DNA from: Alteromonas gracilis
Lineage (GTDB): Bacteria; Pseudomonadota; Gammaproteobacteria; Enterobacterales; Alteromonadaceae
Assembly: GCF_002993325.1 (NCBI RefSeq)
Contig: NZ_PVNO01000024.1
Span: 248,001-312,000, forward strand
Direction: 5' to 3'
DNA length: 64,000 nucleotides
The notes beneath the pieces are model-generated. The model ran no database searches. It was given only the letters and a program-made list of their open reading frames with translations, and was not told the DNA's origin. The translations under genes were made by a program, and so were the position numbers. This document shows positions 46,095 to 55,245 of the stretch, in pieces. Position 1 is the stretch's first letter. Each line of letters opens with the position of its first letter.

Positions 46095-47492
46095 TTACAA
46101 ATTCTCTTCGGCAAAACTCGCAAGTCGACTTCTTACCACACCGTCTAGATTAATGGTGGCACTGCCTGAAAAGTCTTTAAACTTCTCAACTAAGTAGGTC
46201 AAGCCCGAAGTCACCGCACTTAAATAGTTACTGTCTATTTGTGCCAGGTTACCGCCTACAATGAGCTTAGTTCCTTCACCACAACGCGTAATAATAGTTT
46301 TGAGCTGTGATGCGGTTAAGTTTTGCGACTCATCCAAAATCACAATAGCATTTTGGATGCTTCGACCACGCATAAAGTTGACCGATTTGTACTGAATGTT
46401 GGCTTTTTCCATGATGTAGTTCATAGAGCCTTTGGTATTTTCATCGTGCTTGTGCAGTACCTCTAAAGAATCAGTAATCGCTGCCAGCCAAGGCAACATT
46501 TTTTCTTCTTCCGTCCCCGGTAAGAAGCCGATGGACTCGGCAATTTCCGGCGTACTGCGCGTCACAATAATTTTGTCATACATGTTGCGCTCAACAACCA
46601 TTTCAAGGGCTGCGGCCAACGCAAGCAACGTTTTACCGCTACCGGCAGGTCCCGTCAGGATAACCATATCAATATGGGGGTCGAGTAATGCGTGAAGCGC
46701 CATGGCTTGACCGATATTTTTAGGTGTAATGCCCCAAGCATGACGCCCCATTAAACGCTCATAGCCTAAATCGAGTATTTCTAAATGGTCGTTGGTGATC
46801 TCTTCTACAAGTCCCGCAAATTGCTTAGTTTCATCAAGCAAAAATTCGTTTACGTATGCCTCAGGCAGCATAGATTTAGGAATAGTATGAATGGTGTCGC
46901 GACCTTCAGTGCGGCTGTCTACACTTTTCACACTTTCCCAGAAATTGCCTTCAAAAGTATGGAAGCCACGGGATAGATACTTGATATCGGTTATAAGTTG
47001 GTCTGTGCGATAATCTTCAACATGAGCAAGGCCCGCCCCTTTCGCCTTAAGGCGCATGTTTAAGTCTTTAGTCACCAATACCACTTTTTGCGGCGCGAAT
47101 GTCTTTTGCAGGTGCAACGCTACGTTAATAATGCGGTTGTCGTTCTCATTGCTAGTGAAGACCTGCTGGGCCTCAACCATATTGAGATCGGCAAATATAG
47201 ATAGGCTACCTGTAGGTGCCGTTTGACCCGCTCCCAACCCTTCCATCGAAACACCGGCAAGCATATCTTCTGGTGTTGCGTCATGGAGTAAATCCTCCAT
47301 TGCCCGAATAGATACCCGTGCATCACGCGCCACGTCTTTTTTACTGTCTTTGATATAGTCGAGCTCTTCCAATACGGTCATTGGAATAACAACATCATGT
47401 TCTTTAAAAGAGAGAAAAGCGTGAGGTTCGTGCAGCAGGATATTGGTATCGAGGACGTAAATCTTAGTATCGGTAGAATTTTTTCTTGGCAT
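46095..47492 (-). CDS. PIN-PhoH family ATPase/ribonuclease
   Basis: 465 residues. An N-terminal PIN nuclease domain (IYVLDTNILLHEP, residues about 10-150, with later acidic residues such as LVTKDLNMRLK) is joined to a C-terminal PhoH P-loop ATPase (LTGPAGSGKTLLALAAA; Walker B AIVILDESQNLT; ITRCGEGTKLIVGGNLAQID). This is the PhoH2 arrangement, thought to act as an RNA helicase/ribonuclease. AAAGG directly precedes the ATG. Single gene. Confidence 0.92.
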   Translation of the reverse strand: MPRKNSTDTKIYVLDTNILLHEPHAFLSFKEHDVVIPMTVLEELDYIKDSKKDVARDARVSIRAMEDLLHDATPEDMLAGVSMEGLGAGQTAPTGSLSIFADLNMVEAQQVFTSNENDNRIINVALHLQKTFAPQKVVLVTKDLNMRLKAKGAGLAHVEDYRTDQLITDIKYLSRGFHTFEGNFWESVKSVDSRTEGRDTIHTIPKSMLPEAYVNEFLLDETKQFAGLVEEITNDHLEILDLGYERLMGRHAWGITPKNIGQAMALHALLDPHIDMVILTGPAGSGKTLLALAAALEMVVERNMYDKIIVTRSTPEIAESIGFLPGTEEEKMLPWLAAITDSLEVLHKHDENTKGSMNYIMEKANIQYKSVNFMRGRSIQNAIVILDESQNLTASQLKTIITRCGEGTKLIVGGNLAQIDSNYLSAVTSGLTYLVEKFKDFSGSATINLDGVVRSRLASFAEENL

Positions 47493-48009
47493 CCTTTACT
47501 CCGGTAAATAAAGCCAGGTTAGGCGTATTGTTCAATTGTGAACGCACTAACAAGCTACAGTTACGGTTGTAGGAGAATGCCGCTCGAAACAGGACTTCTT
47601 CCCCTACTCGCGTCGACTGAGAAGCAGTACTTCACTTTCTGCCTCAAAGGTTCGTTCGTGAAATTCGCGAACCCTTAATTCCACCATAATCCAGTTTTTA
47701 AGAATTAGCACTGTTTTTCTCTTTTTTATTTTTCGTAAGAGCAAGTGACAAGGGATGAACATTCTCACGTCGTTATATAAGAGAGGAAAGTGCTTTAATC
47801 CCGCATTGAAATAGAAACAGACATACTTGTTTCGTAACAAATACTCACACTTTACCGACATTTAGCGCTAATTTAGCTGCGTTTATAAAGTCCAAATACG
47901 CTAAGGTATAGTTGTTGAGGTGATGAGTTAAAAAGGGGGCTAACCAGGTGCCGCAACATCCCAACAATGTGAATGCATTCAAATTAATAATACTCAGGGA
48001 AAGAAGGTT
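47493..48009. other. Region between phoH-like gene and the secreted peptidase
   Basis: 517 bases, divergent promoters expected. An 85-codon minus-strand frame (47604-47861) is open but has no ribosome site or known family, and I do not call it. Two neighbouring copies of TTCGYGAA lie at 47655-47671. A GGGAAAGAAGG-like ribosome site precedes the gene at 48010. Confidence 0.4.
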
Positions 48010-49407
48010 ATGAATTGGTTTAACATCGCAACAATTAAAACGGCCATAAGCATGACAATAGCGCTACTGGTGTGCTTTAGCGTTGAAATTGCATGGGCGA
48101 ATAGCCAAGCGCCCAAAGATACTCCCTCTTCTAACATGCTAATCCACATTGAGAAAAGCACGGCTGACACGGTTGAGAAATGGGAAGTCACTTACACATT
48201 AACTACGCCAGCCAAAACGTTGGCTTTTGTTAGAAACCCAGATACATCAAGAACAACACGTTGGTTAGCGCAAGATAGCGATATTGAAATCGTTTTTGAT
48301 GACGCCAAGCACCAGGAAGTTGTGCGCTCTAAGTCAGGTAAGTCTTTCTCTGCCGTGTCTTTTGCACTGACGCCTACATACAAACACTTGGGCAAAGATT
48401 ACGCGCCATTTTCTCCTTTTTCTGACGGTGGAAATGCCTTTCATTCTGGGCGACTGTTTGCTTGTGCTAATACCTGTACTGAAGAAGATAATAAATGGCA
48501 GCTGACACTCAATATTCCCAGTGATGAACACATTGTGTTGAATGGCAAAGTAACGAAAAACAGCGTGTCGTGGACAGATAACAATAATGGAAGGGTTGTG
48601 TATGTGGGTAAGCAAGAGCCAATTATTACCAATGATGTGGTTGCCCTAATTGACCCTGGACTTCCTGAAAGCATCAAAGTTTCGCTAGAAGAAGACATCC
48701 CCAACATGATGGCGTTTTTTTCCCATTCTCTTAATCCGCTTAAGGGTGAAAAGCCTATGCTACTTGCCTCTTACGCAAACATAGATGATCACTCTAGACA
48801 AGGCGGCACACTACCTAACCAGATATTTATGCATTGGAACAGACAAGACTTAAATGAGCAGGCCGATAACAGCAGCTTTGTTAACCAAACACTGTGGTTC
48901 TTTGCTCACGAAGTCGCACACCTATATCAGCCCGGCAATACCGAAGGTGTATCAGAAAACAAGGAGCAGTCTTGGCTGCACGAGGGCAACGCCGACTACT
49001 TTGCCGCAATCGCCATGAACTTCCTCTATGAAGACGCTAATAGCTACGTTGAAAGTCGAATAACCCGCGCTTTCGAGAGCTGTACTGAAGGGCTGGCGCA
49101 GACTACGCTGGCTCAAGCTTACAAAAACGGGCACTTCAATCTTTATTATTCATGCGGGATGATAATGCACCGTGCCATCGATAGCGTGGTGCAGCAAAAA
49201 ACGTTAGGTGAGGAGTCGCTGTTCACCGTATGGAAGCGACTTCAAAAAGCAGTGAATAGTGGCATGCCGCCTGGCACAGCGACGTTCTTAACCTTGTTAG
49301 AACCGTACAATGCACCTGAACTTATAAAAGCCATCAACAATGCAACAAGCGATGATGCTTTAAAAGCCATTCAAGGGATTGAGACTTTGTACCAATTTCC
49401 TGAGTAG
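48010..49407 (+). CDS. Secreted M1-like zinc metallopeptidase-fold protein
   Basis: 465 residues with a signal peptide (about residues 1-31). The gluzincin zinc motif is HEVAH (residues about 301-305, FFAHEVAHLYQ), followed after about 20 residues by the third ligand in WLHEGNADYFA. The N-terminal half looks like the beta-domain of M1 aminopeptidases, but the family GAMEN exopeptidase motif is not seen, so an endopeptidase or inactive scaffold is possible. Expected in the periplasm or outside. Confidence 0.75.
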   Translation: MNWFNIATIKTAISMTIALLVCFSVEIAWANSQAPKDTPSSNMLIHIEKSTADTVEKWEVTYTLTTPAKTLAFVRNPDTSRTTRWLAQDSDIEIVFDDAKHQEVVRSKSGKSFSAVSFALTPTYKHLGKDYAPFSPFSDGGNAFHSGRLFACANTCTEEDNKWQLTLNIPSDEHIVLNGKVTKNSVSWTDNNNGRVVYVGKQEPIITNDVVALIDPGLPESIKVSLEEDIPNMMAFFSHSLNPLKGEKPMLLASYANIDDHSRQGGTLPNQIFMHWNRQDLNEQADNSSFVNQTLWFFAHEVAHLYQPGNTEGVSENKEQSWLHEGNADYFAAIAMNFLYEDANSYVESRITRAFESCTEGLAQTTLAQAYKNGHFNLYYSCGMIMHRAIDSVVQQKTLGEESLFTVWKRLQKAVNSGMPPGTATFLTLLEPYNAPELIKAINNATSDDALKAIQGIETLYQFPE

Positions 49408-49408
49408 G

Positions 49409-49670
49409 CTACTTAATGAAGTAGCCTATTGCTTTATATTCGCCATCAACTTCCACCATAGAAAGGGTATCTACTTTCATTGTGGTTTTTGAATCAAAGT
49501 CAGTGGTGAAAGACAAAATCAGATAGTTTCCTTTAGGCAATCCCGGCAGTGAAGTTGACGCTTGTGCTAACGCGACTTCCCTCGATTTGGCTGCTTCCAA
49601 AGGCTCCCTGACTCCATGCCTTAGCATTGCGAAGTTGTATAAGCTTTTGACTGTCTACTTTCATATCCAT
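49409..49670 (-). pseudogene. Remnant of an HTH-DUF4019-like regulator, internal deletion and frame change
   Basis: The start at 49670 has a strong AGGAGG and encodes MDMKVDSQKLIQLRNAKAWSQ, the typical first residues of a Cro/C1-type HTH regulator. After 'AWSQ' the frame gives unrelated residues and stops at 49533. In the next frame, REPLEAAKSREVALAQA leads to FTTDFDSKTTMKVDTLSM and VDGEYKAIGYFIK, which resembles the end of DUF4019. Most of the HTH and any middle domain are missing. I read this as a deletion joining the two ends out of frame. Confidence 0.6.
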
Positions 49671-50003
49671 CTCGCGCTTCCTCCTGTTAGCTGCGCGTCA
49701 CATACGTTAAAAACGTAACGCAGTTAACAGTAAGAAATATCCATGTTCAGTGATACGACAGTTTTACGCCAACCCTGTGACAAAGCAAGCCTGATGGGCA
49801 CGTTAACGTTCTTATTCTTTTGCTACCAGCATTCTCGTTGTTAAGTAATGAAGGCCTAGTAGTGCTAATCGTCTTGTTGACGCGTAGGCATAGGTATTCG
49901 ATTACGCTCCCACCTGCAACCGTAAATCAAATGAGCTAGTATTAATGACTTATCACAACGCAATGCGTACAATACCGCCCCCCGAAATATAGGTTGGTAA
50001 TTT
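49671..50003. other. Upstream region of rapA
   Basis: 333 bases without a gene. It should hold the promoter of the pseudogene (minus) and of rapA (plus). I see no clear -10/-35 pair, repeat or operator; a GGTTGG about 10 bases before the rapA ATG is the only candidate ribosome site. Confidence 0.4.
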
Positions 50004-52847
50004 ATGAGTTCAGATAGTCAATTTTCAGTTGGTCAACGCTGGTTAAGTAATACAGAAATAGAACTGGGGTTAGGAGTCGTAATTGGTAGCGATTTCCGTT
50101 CGGTTGAAGTGCTATATCCAGCAACGGGCGAAGCGCGAAAATACACCAAGCAAGATGCGCCGCTAACACGACTGATATTTGAAATTGGCGAAACGGTAAA
50201 AAGCCAAGACGGCTGGGAAATGACCATTACCGAAAAAGAAGAAAGTCAGGGGTTATTCGTTTATCACGGGCTTCGCGAAGACACCAAAGCGCAAGCACGT
50301 TTACCTGAGACGATGTTAGACAGCCACATTCGCTTAAACCAACCTGAAAAGCGTTTGTTCAGTCAGCAACTAGACAATCCAAAATGGTTTGACTTGCGTG
50401 AGCGCGCGCTTGATCACCAATATGATTACCTTCGCTCTAGCACTATCGGCCTTGCCGGTGCACGTATCTCCTTAATTCCCCACCAGCTTCACATCGCCGC
50501 AGAAGTAGGCGGTAGACACGCGCCTCGTGTATTGCTTGCCGATGAAGTAGGCCTAGGTAAAACCATTGAAGCCGCACTGATCATTCATCAGCAGCTAAAG
50601 ACCGGCCGTGCAAGTCGAGTACTCATATTGGTTCCTGACTCACTAGTGCATCAATGGTTAGTGGAAATGCTCCGTCGCGTAAATCTTCCTTTCGCTATTT
50701 ATGATGAAGATCGCTGTGAAGCAATTGAAGAAAGTGAAGCTTCTGATGATGGCGAGGTCAATCCTTTTGAAAACGACCAGCTTGTGCTTTGTAGTATCGA
50801 CTTCTTAAGCAAAAATAAAAAGCGTCAGCAGCAAATTCAAGCTGCAACTTGGGATTTAATGGTAGTTGATGAAGCCCACCACCTTGCTTGGTCCAGCGAA
50901 GCGCCATCTGAAGAGTATCAGTGTGTAGAAGCGCTTGCTAACCAGACACCTGGTGTGCTGTTACTGACTGCAACGCCTGATCAACTTGGCCACGAAAGCC
51001 ACTTTGCTCGCTTGCGATTATTAGACCCAGCGCGTTTTCACAGCTACGACGCTTTCTTAGAAGAAGAGTCAAAATACAGCCAGTTAGCCGACGCAGTAGC
51101 GCCTTTGCTCTCTGACGCCGAACCTAACGAAAAACAACGCAGTAAACTCAATGAATTCGCACCAGATGTAATGGCACATGCTGGCGATCTAAGCACATCA
51201 GAAAACCGTCATGCGCTGCTGCATCAACTGATCGATTGCCATGGTACAGGGCGGATGCTGTTCAGAAACCGCCGAGCCAATATTGAAGGGTTTCCGATAC
51301 GTAAATTAAACGCCTATGAGCTTGCTTTACCCGACGTTTATTCAGACGCGGTTAGTGGCGGTGACCTAACCTATTCACTATACCCAGAACGCATGGCAAG
51401 CGTGGTGAACAGCTGGACTAAACTCGACCCTCGCGTTGAATGGCTGCTTGATTTCATGCAAAGCGTTAAGCCAGAAAAAATTCTGCTTATTTGCGCCAGC
51501 GCTCGCACGGCACAAGAACTTGGCGAGGTCATTCGTACCCAAACCGGTATTCGCCATAGCGTATTTCACGAAGGCATGAGCATTGTTGAACGCGATAAAG
51601 CGGCGCATTACTTCGCGGATGAAGAAGACGGTGCACAAATTTTATTATGTAGCGAGATTGGCAGTGAAGGCCGTAATTTCCAGTTTGCTCATCACTTGGT
51701 GTTATTTGATTTACCAATAACGCCAGATTTACTTGAACAGCGAATTGGTCGTCTTGATCGCATTGGCCAAACACAAACGGTACAAATCCACGTGCCGTAT
51801 TTAGCAAAAACCGCACAGCACGTATTACTAGACTGGTATCACGAAGGGCTTAATGCCTTTGAGAAGACCTGCCCTACCGGTTCTGGCGTATTTGATGATG
51901 TTAAACCTCTGCTTATTGGTGCGTGTTTACATCCTGACGATATAAGTGCGCGAGATGAGCTAGTGAACATGAGTATTACGCTAAATAGTCAACTCGTCGC
52001 CCAGCTTGAAGCCGGACGGGACCGTCTTCTAGAGCTAAATGCGTCTGGCGAGGGACGTGTAGAGCAACTACTTGAGGACATTATTGCGTTAGATACAGAG
52101 CAAGATCTCTCCCGTTTTATGGGCCGTGTATTCGATGCTATTGGCGTACAGCAAGACGAGAAAGGTAACGACTGTTTTATTCTTATGCCAACGGAGTCTA
52201 TGGTAAGCCAGCTCCCAGGCTTAGATCCAGAAGGCATGACAGTCACCTACAAACGCCGCATTGCCACCACCCTAGAAAACGTTCAGTTTTTAAGCTGGGA
52301 CCACCCGCTTGTTCATACTGCCATAGATGTCGTACTTACTGATGTACATGGAAAAAGCAGTATGGGCTTTATTGCAGAGCCGTCTCTGCCTAAAGGCGCC
52401 TACTGGATAGAAGCGTTATTCGTACTTCAGGCACAAGCCCCCAAAGCATTGCAGCTTGGTCGTTTCTTGCCACAAACGCCAGTACGCGTATGTTTAGATG
52501 CGCAAGGAAACCCTTCAGATTTAAGCTTTGATGTTAAGCGTAAGATTGGTCGCAAAATCTCGGCGCAGCTTTTAAAAGCACTGCAACAGCCCCTAGAATT
52601 AGCTATTGAGAAAGCGCGCAAGCTTGCCCATCAGCAGGCAAATCAAAAGCAACATGATGCGCTTAACAACATGCACAACACACTAAACGAAGAAATACAG
52701 CGATTGCGCGACCTTCAAAAACGTAATCCTGCTGTTCGTGACAGTGAAATTGAATTTATTGAAACGCAAATGAATGCGCTGGATAAAGTTATTCAAGAAG
52801 CAGATGTTGAGCTAGACGCGCTGCGCATAGTCGTTAATAACCCGTAA
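50004..52847 (+). CDS. rapA: RNA polymerase-associated SWI2/SNF2 ATPase RapA
   Basis: 947 residues, close to E. coli RapA (968). An N-terminal tandem Tudor-like domain (FSVGQRWLSNTEIELGLG) comes first. The Swi2/Snf2 ATPase has Walker A LADEVGLGKTIEAA, DEAH box VVDEAHHLAW, TATPDQLGHESHFARL, and the helicase C lobe with LDRIGQTQ. It recycles stalled RNA polymerase. rluA follows by 52 bases, the same order as in E. coli. Confidence 0.96.
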   Translation: MSSDSQFSVGQRWLSNTEIELGLGVVIGSDFRSVEVLYPATGEARKYTKQDAPLTRLIFEIGETVKSQDGWEMTITEKEESQGLFVYHGLREDTKAQARLPETMLDSHIRLNQPEKRLFSQQLDNPKWFDLRERALDHQYDYLRSSTIGLAGARISLIPHQLHIAAEVGGRHAPRVLLADEVGLGKTIEAALIIHQQLKTGRASRVLILVPDSLVHQWLVEMLRRVNLPFAIYDEDRCEAIEESEASDDGEVNPFENDQLVLCSIDFLSKNKKRQQQIQAATWDLMVVDEAHHLAWSSEAPSEEYQCVEALANQTPGVLLLTATPDQLGHESHFARLRLLDPARFHSYDAFLEEESKYSQLADAVAPLLSDAEPNEKQRSKLNEFAPDVMAHAGDLSTSENRHALLHQLIDCHGTGRMLFRNRRANIEGFPIRKLNAYELALPDVYSDAVSGGDLTYSLYPERMASVVNSWTKLDPRVEWLLDFMQSVKPEKILLICASARTAQELGEVIRTQTGIRHSVFHEGMSIVERDKAAHYFADEEDGAQILLCSEIGSEGRNFQFAHHLVLFDLPITPDLLEQRIGRLDRIGQTQTVQIHVPYLAKTAQHVLLDWYHEGLNAFEKTCPTGSGVFDDVKPLLIGACLHPDDISARDELVNMSITLNSQLVAQLEAGRDRLLELNASGEGRVEQLLEDIIALDTEQDLSRFMGRVFDAIGVQQDEKGNDCFILMPTESMVSQLPGLDPEGMTVTYKRRIATTLENVQFLSWDHPLVHTAIDVVLTDVHGKSSMGFIAEPSLPKGAYWIEALFVLQAQAPKALQLGRFLPQTPVRVCLDAQGNPSDLSFDVKRKIGRKISAQLLKALQQPLELAIEKARKLAHQQANQKQHDALNNMHNTLNEEIQRLRDLQKRNPAVRDSEIEFIETQMNALDKVIQEADVELDALRIVVNNP

Positions 52848-52899
52848 TATAACGCGTGGCGCTGAACGCTTTAGTTGCACGTCAAGTAATGAGAAAATA

Positions 52900-53616
52900 A
52901 TGGCAAACCCGAGCTTTGTTTATAACCCACCTATGACGCCTTATCTTGATATTTTGTATCAGGATGAGGATATGGTGGTCATGCATAAACCGAGTGGGCT
53001 TTTGAGCGTGCCGGGTAAAGCGTTAGAGCATCGCGATTCGCTTATTAGCCGAGTAAACCGTGTATACCCTACCGCAACTGTGGTCCACAGGCTGGACATG
53101 GCGACCTCGGGTATACTGGTATTGGCGCTTACTAAAGAGAGCCATCGTCACATTTCAAAGCAGTTCGAATTAAGGCAAACCAAAAAGCGCTATTTTGCTC
53201 GTGTTCACGGCCATATTGAAGCCGATACAGGTGACGTTGATCTGCCGCTTATTTGTGATTGGCCTAATAGGCCAAAGCAAATGGTTGACTTTGAGCGCGG
53301 CAAAAAAGCGATGACCCGTTTTGAGGTGGTAGAGCGAACTTTGGATGAAAATGGGCGCCCTTACTCTTTAGTGGCACTTTATCCTATCACAGGGCGCTCA
53401 CATCAATTACGAGTACATATGCTTGCCTTGGGGCATCCAATTTTGGGAGACAGGCTTTATGCTCACGACGAGGCACTTGCTATGGCGCCTCGTTTGCAGC
53501 TTCATGCTCAAAGCTTAAGTTTCTGTCACCCTACACAGGGCCAATGGCTTCATTTTCAAACACCAATTCCCTTTAGTCAGCATCGCCCCAGTTCGCTTTC
53601 AGTTGAAACACAATAG
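52900..53616 (+). CDS. rluA: Dual-specificity pseudouridine synthase RluA
   Basis: 238 residues, similar to E. coli RluA throughout: VVMHKPSGLLSVPGK, the catalytic VHRLDMATSGILV (Asp near residue 65), LICDWPNRPKQ, TGRSHQLRVHMLALGHPILGDRLYA. It makes pseudouridine at 23S rRNA 746 and tRNA position 32. The neighbour rapA is conserved. Confidence 0.94.
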   Translation: MANPSFVYNPPMTPYLDILYQDEDMVVMHKPSGLLSVPGKALEHRDSLISRVNRVYPTATVVHRLDMATSGILVLALTKESHRHISKQFELRQTKKRYFARVHGHIEADTGDVDLPLICDWPNRPKQMVDFERGKKAMTRFEVVERTLDENGRPYSLVALYPITGRSHQLRVHMLALGHPILGDRLYAHDEALAMAPRLQLHAQSLSFCHPTQGQWLHFQTPIPFSQHRPSSLSVETQ

Positions 53617-53781
53617 GCTCGTTGTTTGCGAAACACCAAACCGAAAACCTAGTTCATTATATTCGGCCCCCCCTTTAGTTTTCATTTTATTTGCCGATAA
53701 AAACTAGAATTGTAATATCTCGTTGTTTCACAGTATCGAAGATATCATCGTTGAGAGAATGAAAAGGCATAGCACGCTTAT

Positions 53782-54663
53782 ATGAACAGGAAATCCATCA
53801 CCTTCTATTTTTTTGTCATGGTGTCTATGTTCCCTGTGATAGCTTACGGCGACTTTTTCAATGATGTGAGCAATGCTTATCTTCCAGGGGAAGTTAAATC
53901 AATAATGGTCGGTGAGGCAGAGGCCCCCATTATTGAGGTAGAGGCAAAAACCCCTTTATCTCTTGGTACTGCGATTATCTTTACCGAGCCTTTTCCCTCA
54001 AGCCTTACACTCGCAGAGGGCAACAGCCTTGCCGACTTGCTCGCTGAAAAAGGATGGCACGTAGTAATTAGCCCCGTAAACTTGCCTTTAGCCCCTAAGC
54101 CTTCAGCAGATGAGGCAGCCGCTAGCACTCCAGAAGATGATGCAGCACAAAACAATCAAGCTGACGAAGCAATACACCCAAGAAGTAATCAACTTACTCA
54201 ATACCTTAATTTCGAAACAGCTACGTCTGCATTAATCTTGCAGGTCAACGCATTGAATAATTATTTACAGAACCGCTCTGGCTATCGCATGGTGATTGCG
54301 CAAGGCATGCTTGCCGCGACCTATTTCTCGGCGGCAGAGCTACAACCTAATTTACATCCTGACACCTTCATCGCAATCTCACCTTTTTGGCCTGAAGATA
54401 CGACGAATAATCTGCTGGTTGATACCATGGCAAAAGCGGAATATCCGGTTTTAGATTTATCACTCAGCGCGTTTAACGATTGGGAAGCAAGTACAACATT
54501 AAAAAGGAAAATAAGAGCAAAAAATGAACTTAAAATACACTACAGGCAGATAACGATCCCCAGCAGCTTTTTAGCCTTTAGTATAAAGGAAACTCAAAAA
54601 AACCCGCAAATTCAGATAATTGCAAATAATATCATTGGTTGGACACGTCATTTAGGCTGGTAA
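53782..54663 (+). CDS. Secreted DUF3530-like protein
   Basis: 293 residues with a signal peptide (MNRKSITFYFFVMVSMFPVIAYG). The body has the order of an alpha/beta-hydrolase-like fold (GTAIIFTEPFPSSLT, LLAEKGWHVVISPVNLP, MVIAQGMLAATYFSAAEL) without a clear GxSxG nucleophile (AQGML in its place). This fits DUF3530, whose function is unknown. A short Ala/Asp-rich insert lies at about residues 108-135. Confidence 0.62.
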   Translation: MNRKSITFYFFVMVSMFPVIAYGDFFNDVSNAYLPGEVKSIMVGEAEAPIIEVEAKTPLSLGTAIIFTEPFPSSLTLAEGNSLADLLAEKGWHVVISPVNLPLAPKPSADEAAASTPEDDAAQNNQADEAIHPRSNQLTQYLNFETATSALILQVNALNNYLQNRSGYRMVIAQGMLAATYFSAAELQPNLHPDTFIAISPFWPEDTTNNLLVDTMAKAEYPVLDLSLSAFNDWEASTTLKRKIRAKNELKIHYRQITIPSSFLAFSIKETQKNPQIQIIANNIIGWTRHLGW

Positions 54664-54805
54664 TTCTCTCGTCTTAAGCCTAGTCTAAATATTCACCCAA
54701 AACAGACACCTAGGTTAATAAGACAAATTATCAATTAGCTTAGCGAGTGAAAATTGCGAATTGGACTATACTTTAATTTAGTAAACAAAGGCGGTTGAGT
54801 TACTT

Positions 54806-55129
54806 GTGAATGTTCAGGAATTTGTAGATAACAAAGCGAAACAGCTATGTTTCTATTTGAGAGCATTTTGGCAAGATGAGCTTCCTATTGAGGAGTTGGA
54901 GCTATTTTTTTGGGATAGCATGGAGGAATGGGGTCAAATTGAATTTACGTTAACCCAGCCCTACACTCAAAAGGAACGCGTTTTTTGGCATTTACTGCAT
55001 CAAGTACATTATTGGAATGAAGATAAGCTTAGACAAGATCGTTTTCTTGTTGACGAGCTTACAAACTGCGTCAATTTCTTGGAAGGTTTAGGGCACTGTC
55101 CACTCGACTGTGTGGGTGTTCGTCCTTAA
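54806..55129 (+). CDS. Conserved-looking small protein, unknown
   Basis: 107 residues from GTG 54806 (GGCGG about 16 bases upstream, so the ribosome site is uncertain). Acidic, helical, rich in Trp and Phe (YLRAFWQDELPIEELELFFWD), with three cysteines near the end. No membrane segment. I recognise no family; alteromonads probably share it. Confidence 0.65.
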   Translation: MNVQEFVDNKAKQLCFYLRAFWQDELPIEELELFFWDSMEEWGQIEFTLTQPYTQKERVFWHLLHQVHYWNEDKLRQDRFLVDELTNCVNFLEGLGHCPLDCVGVRP

Positions 55130-55245
55130 CACCGTTCCCGTTGTGGTTTTTCTCAAACCCACAAGATACGTTGCTCTCTACTCATATACCGCTCCCTTTA
55201 GCCTGCTATTGCTAGGTGTTATTAGCCAAGTATTGTTGCTAAACA

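Noticed and set aside
47604..47861. 85-codon minus-strand reading frame
   Set aside because: No ribosome site, odd hydrophobic/basic composition in the first half and no known family. The C-terminal 30 residues look somewhat protein-like, so conservation analysis could reverse this.
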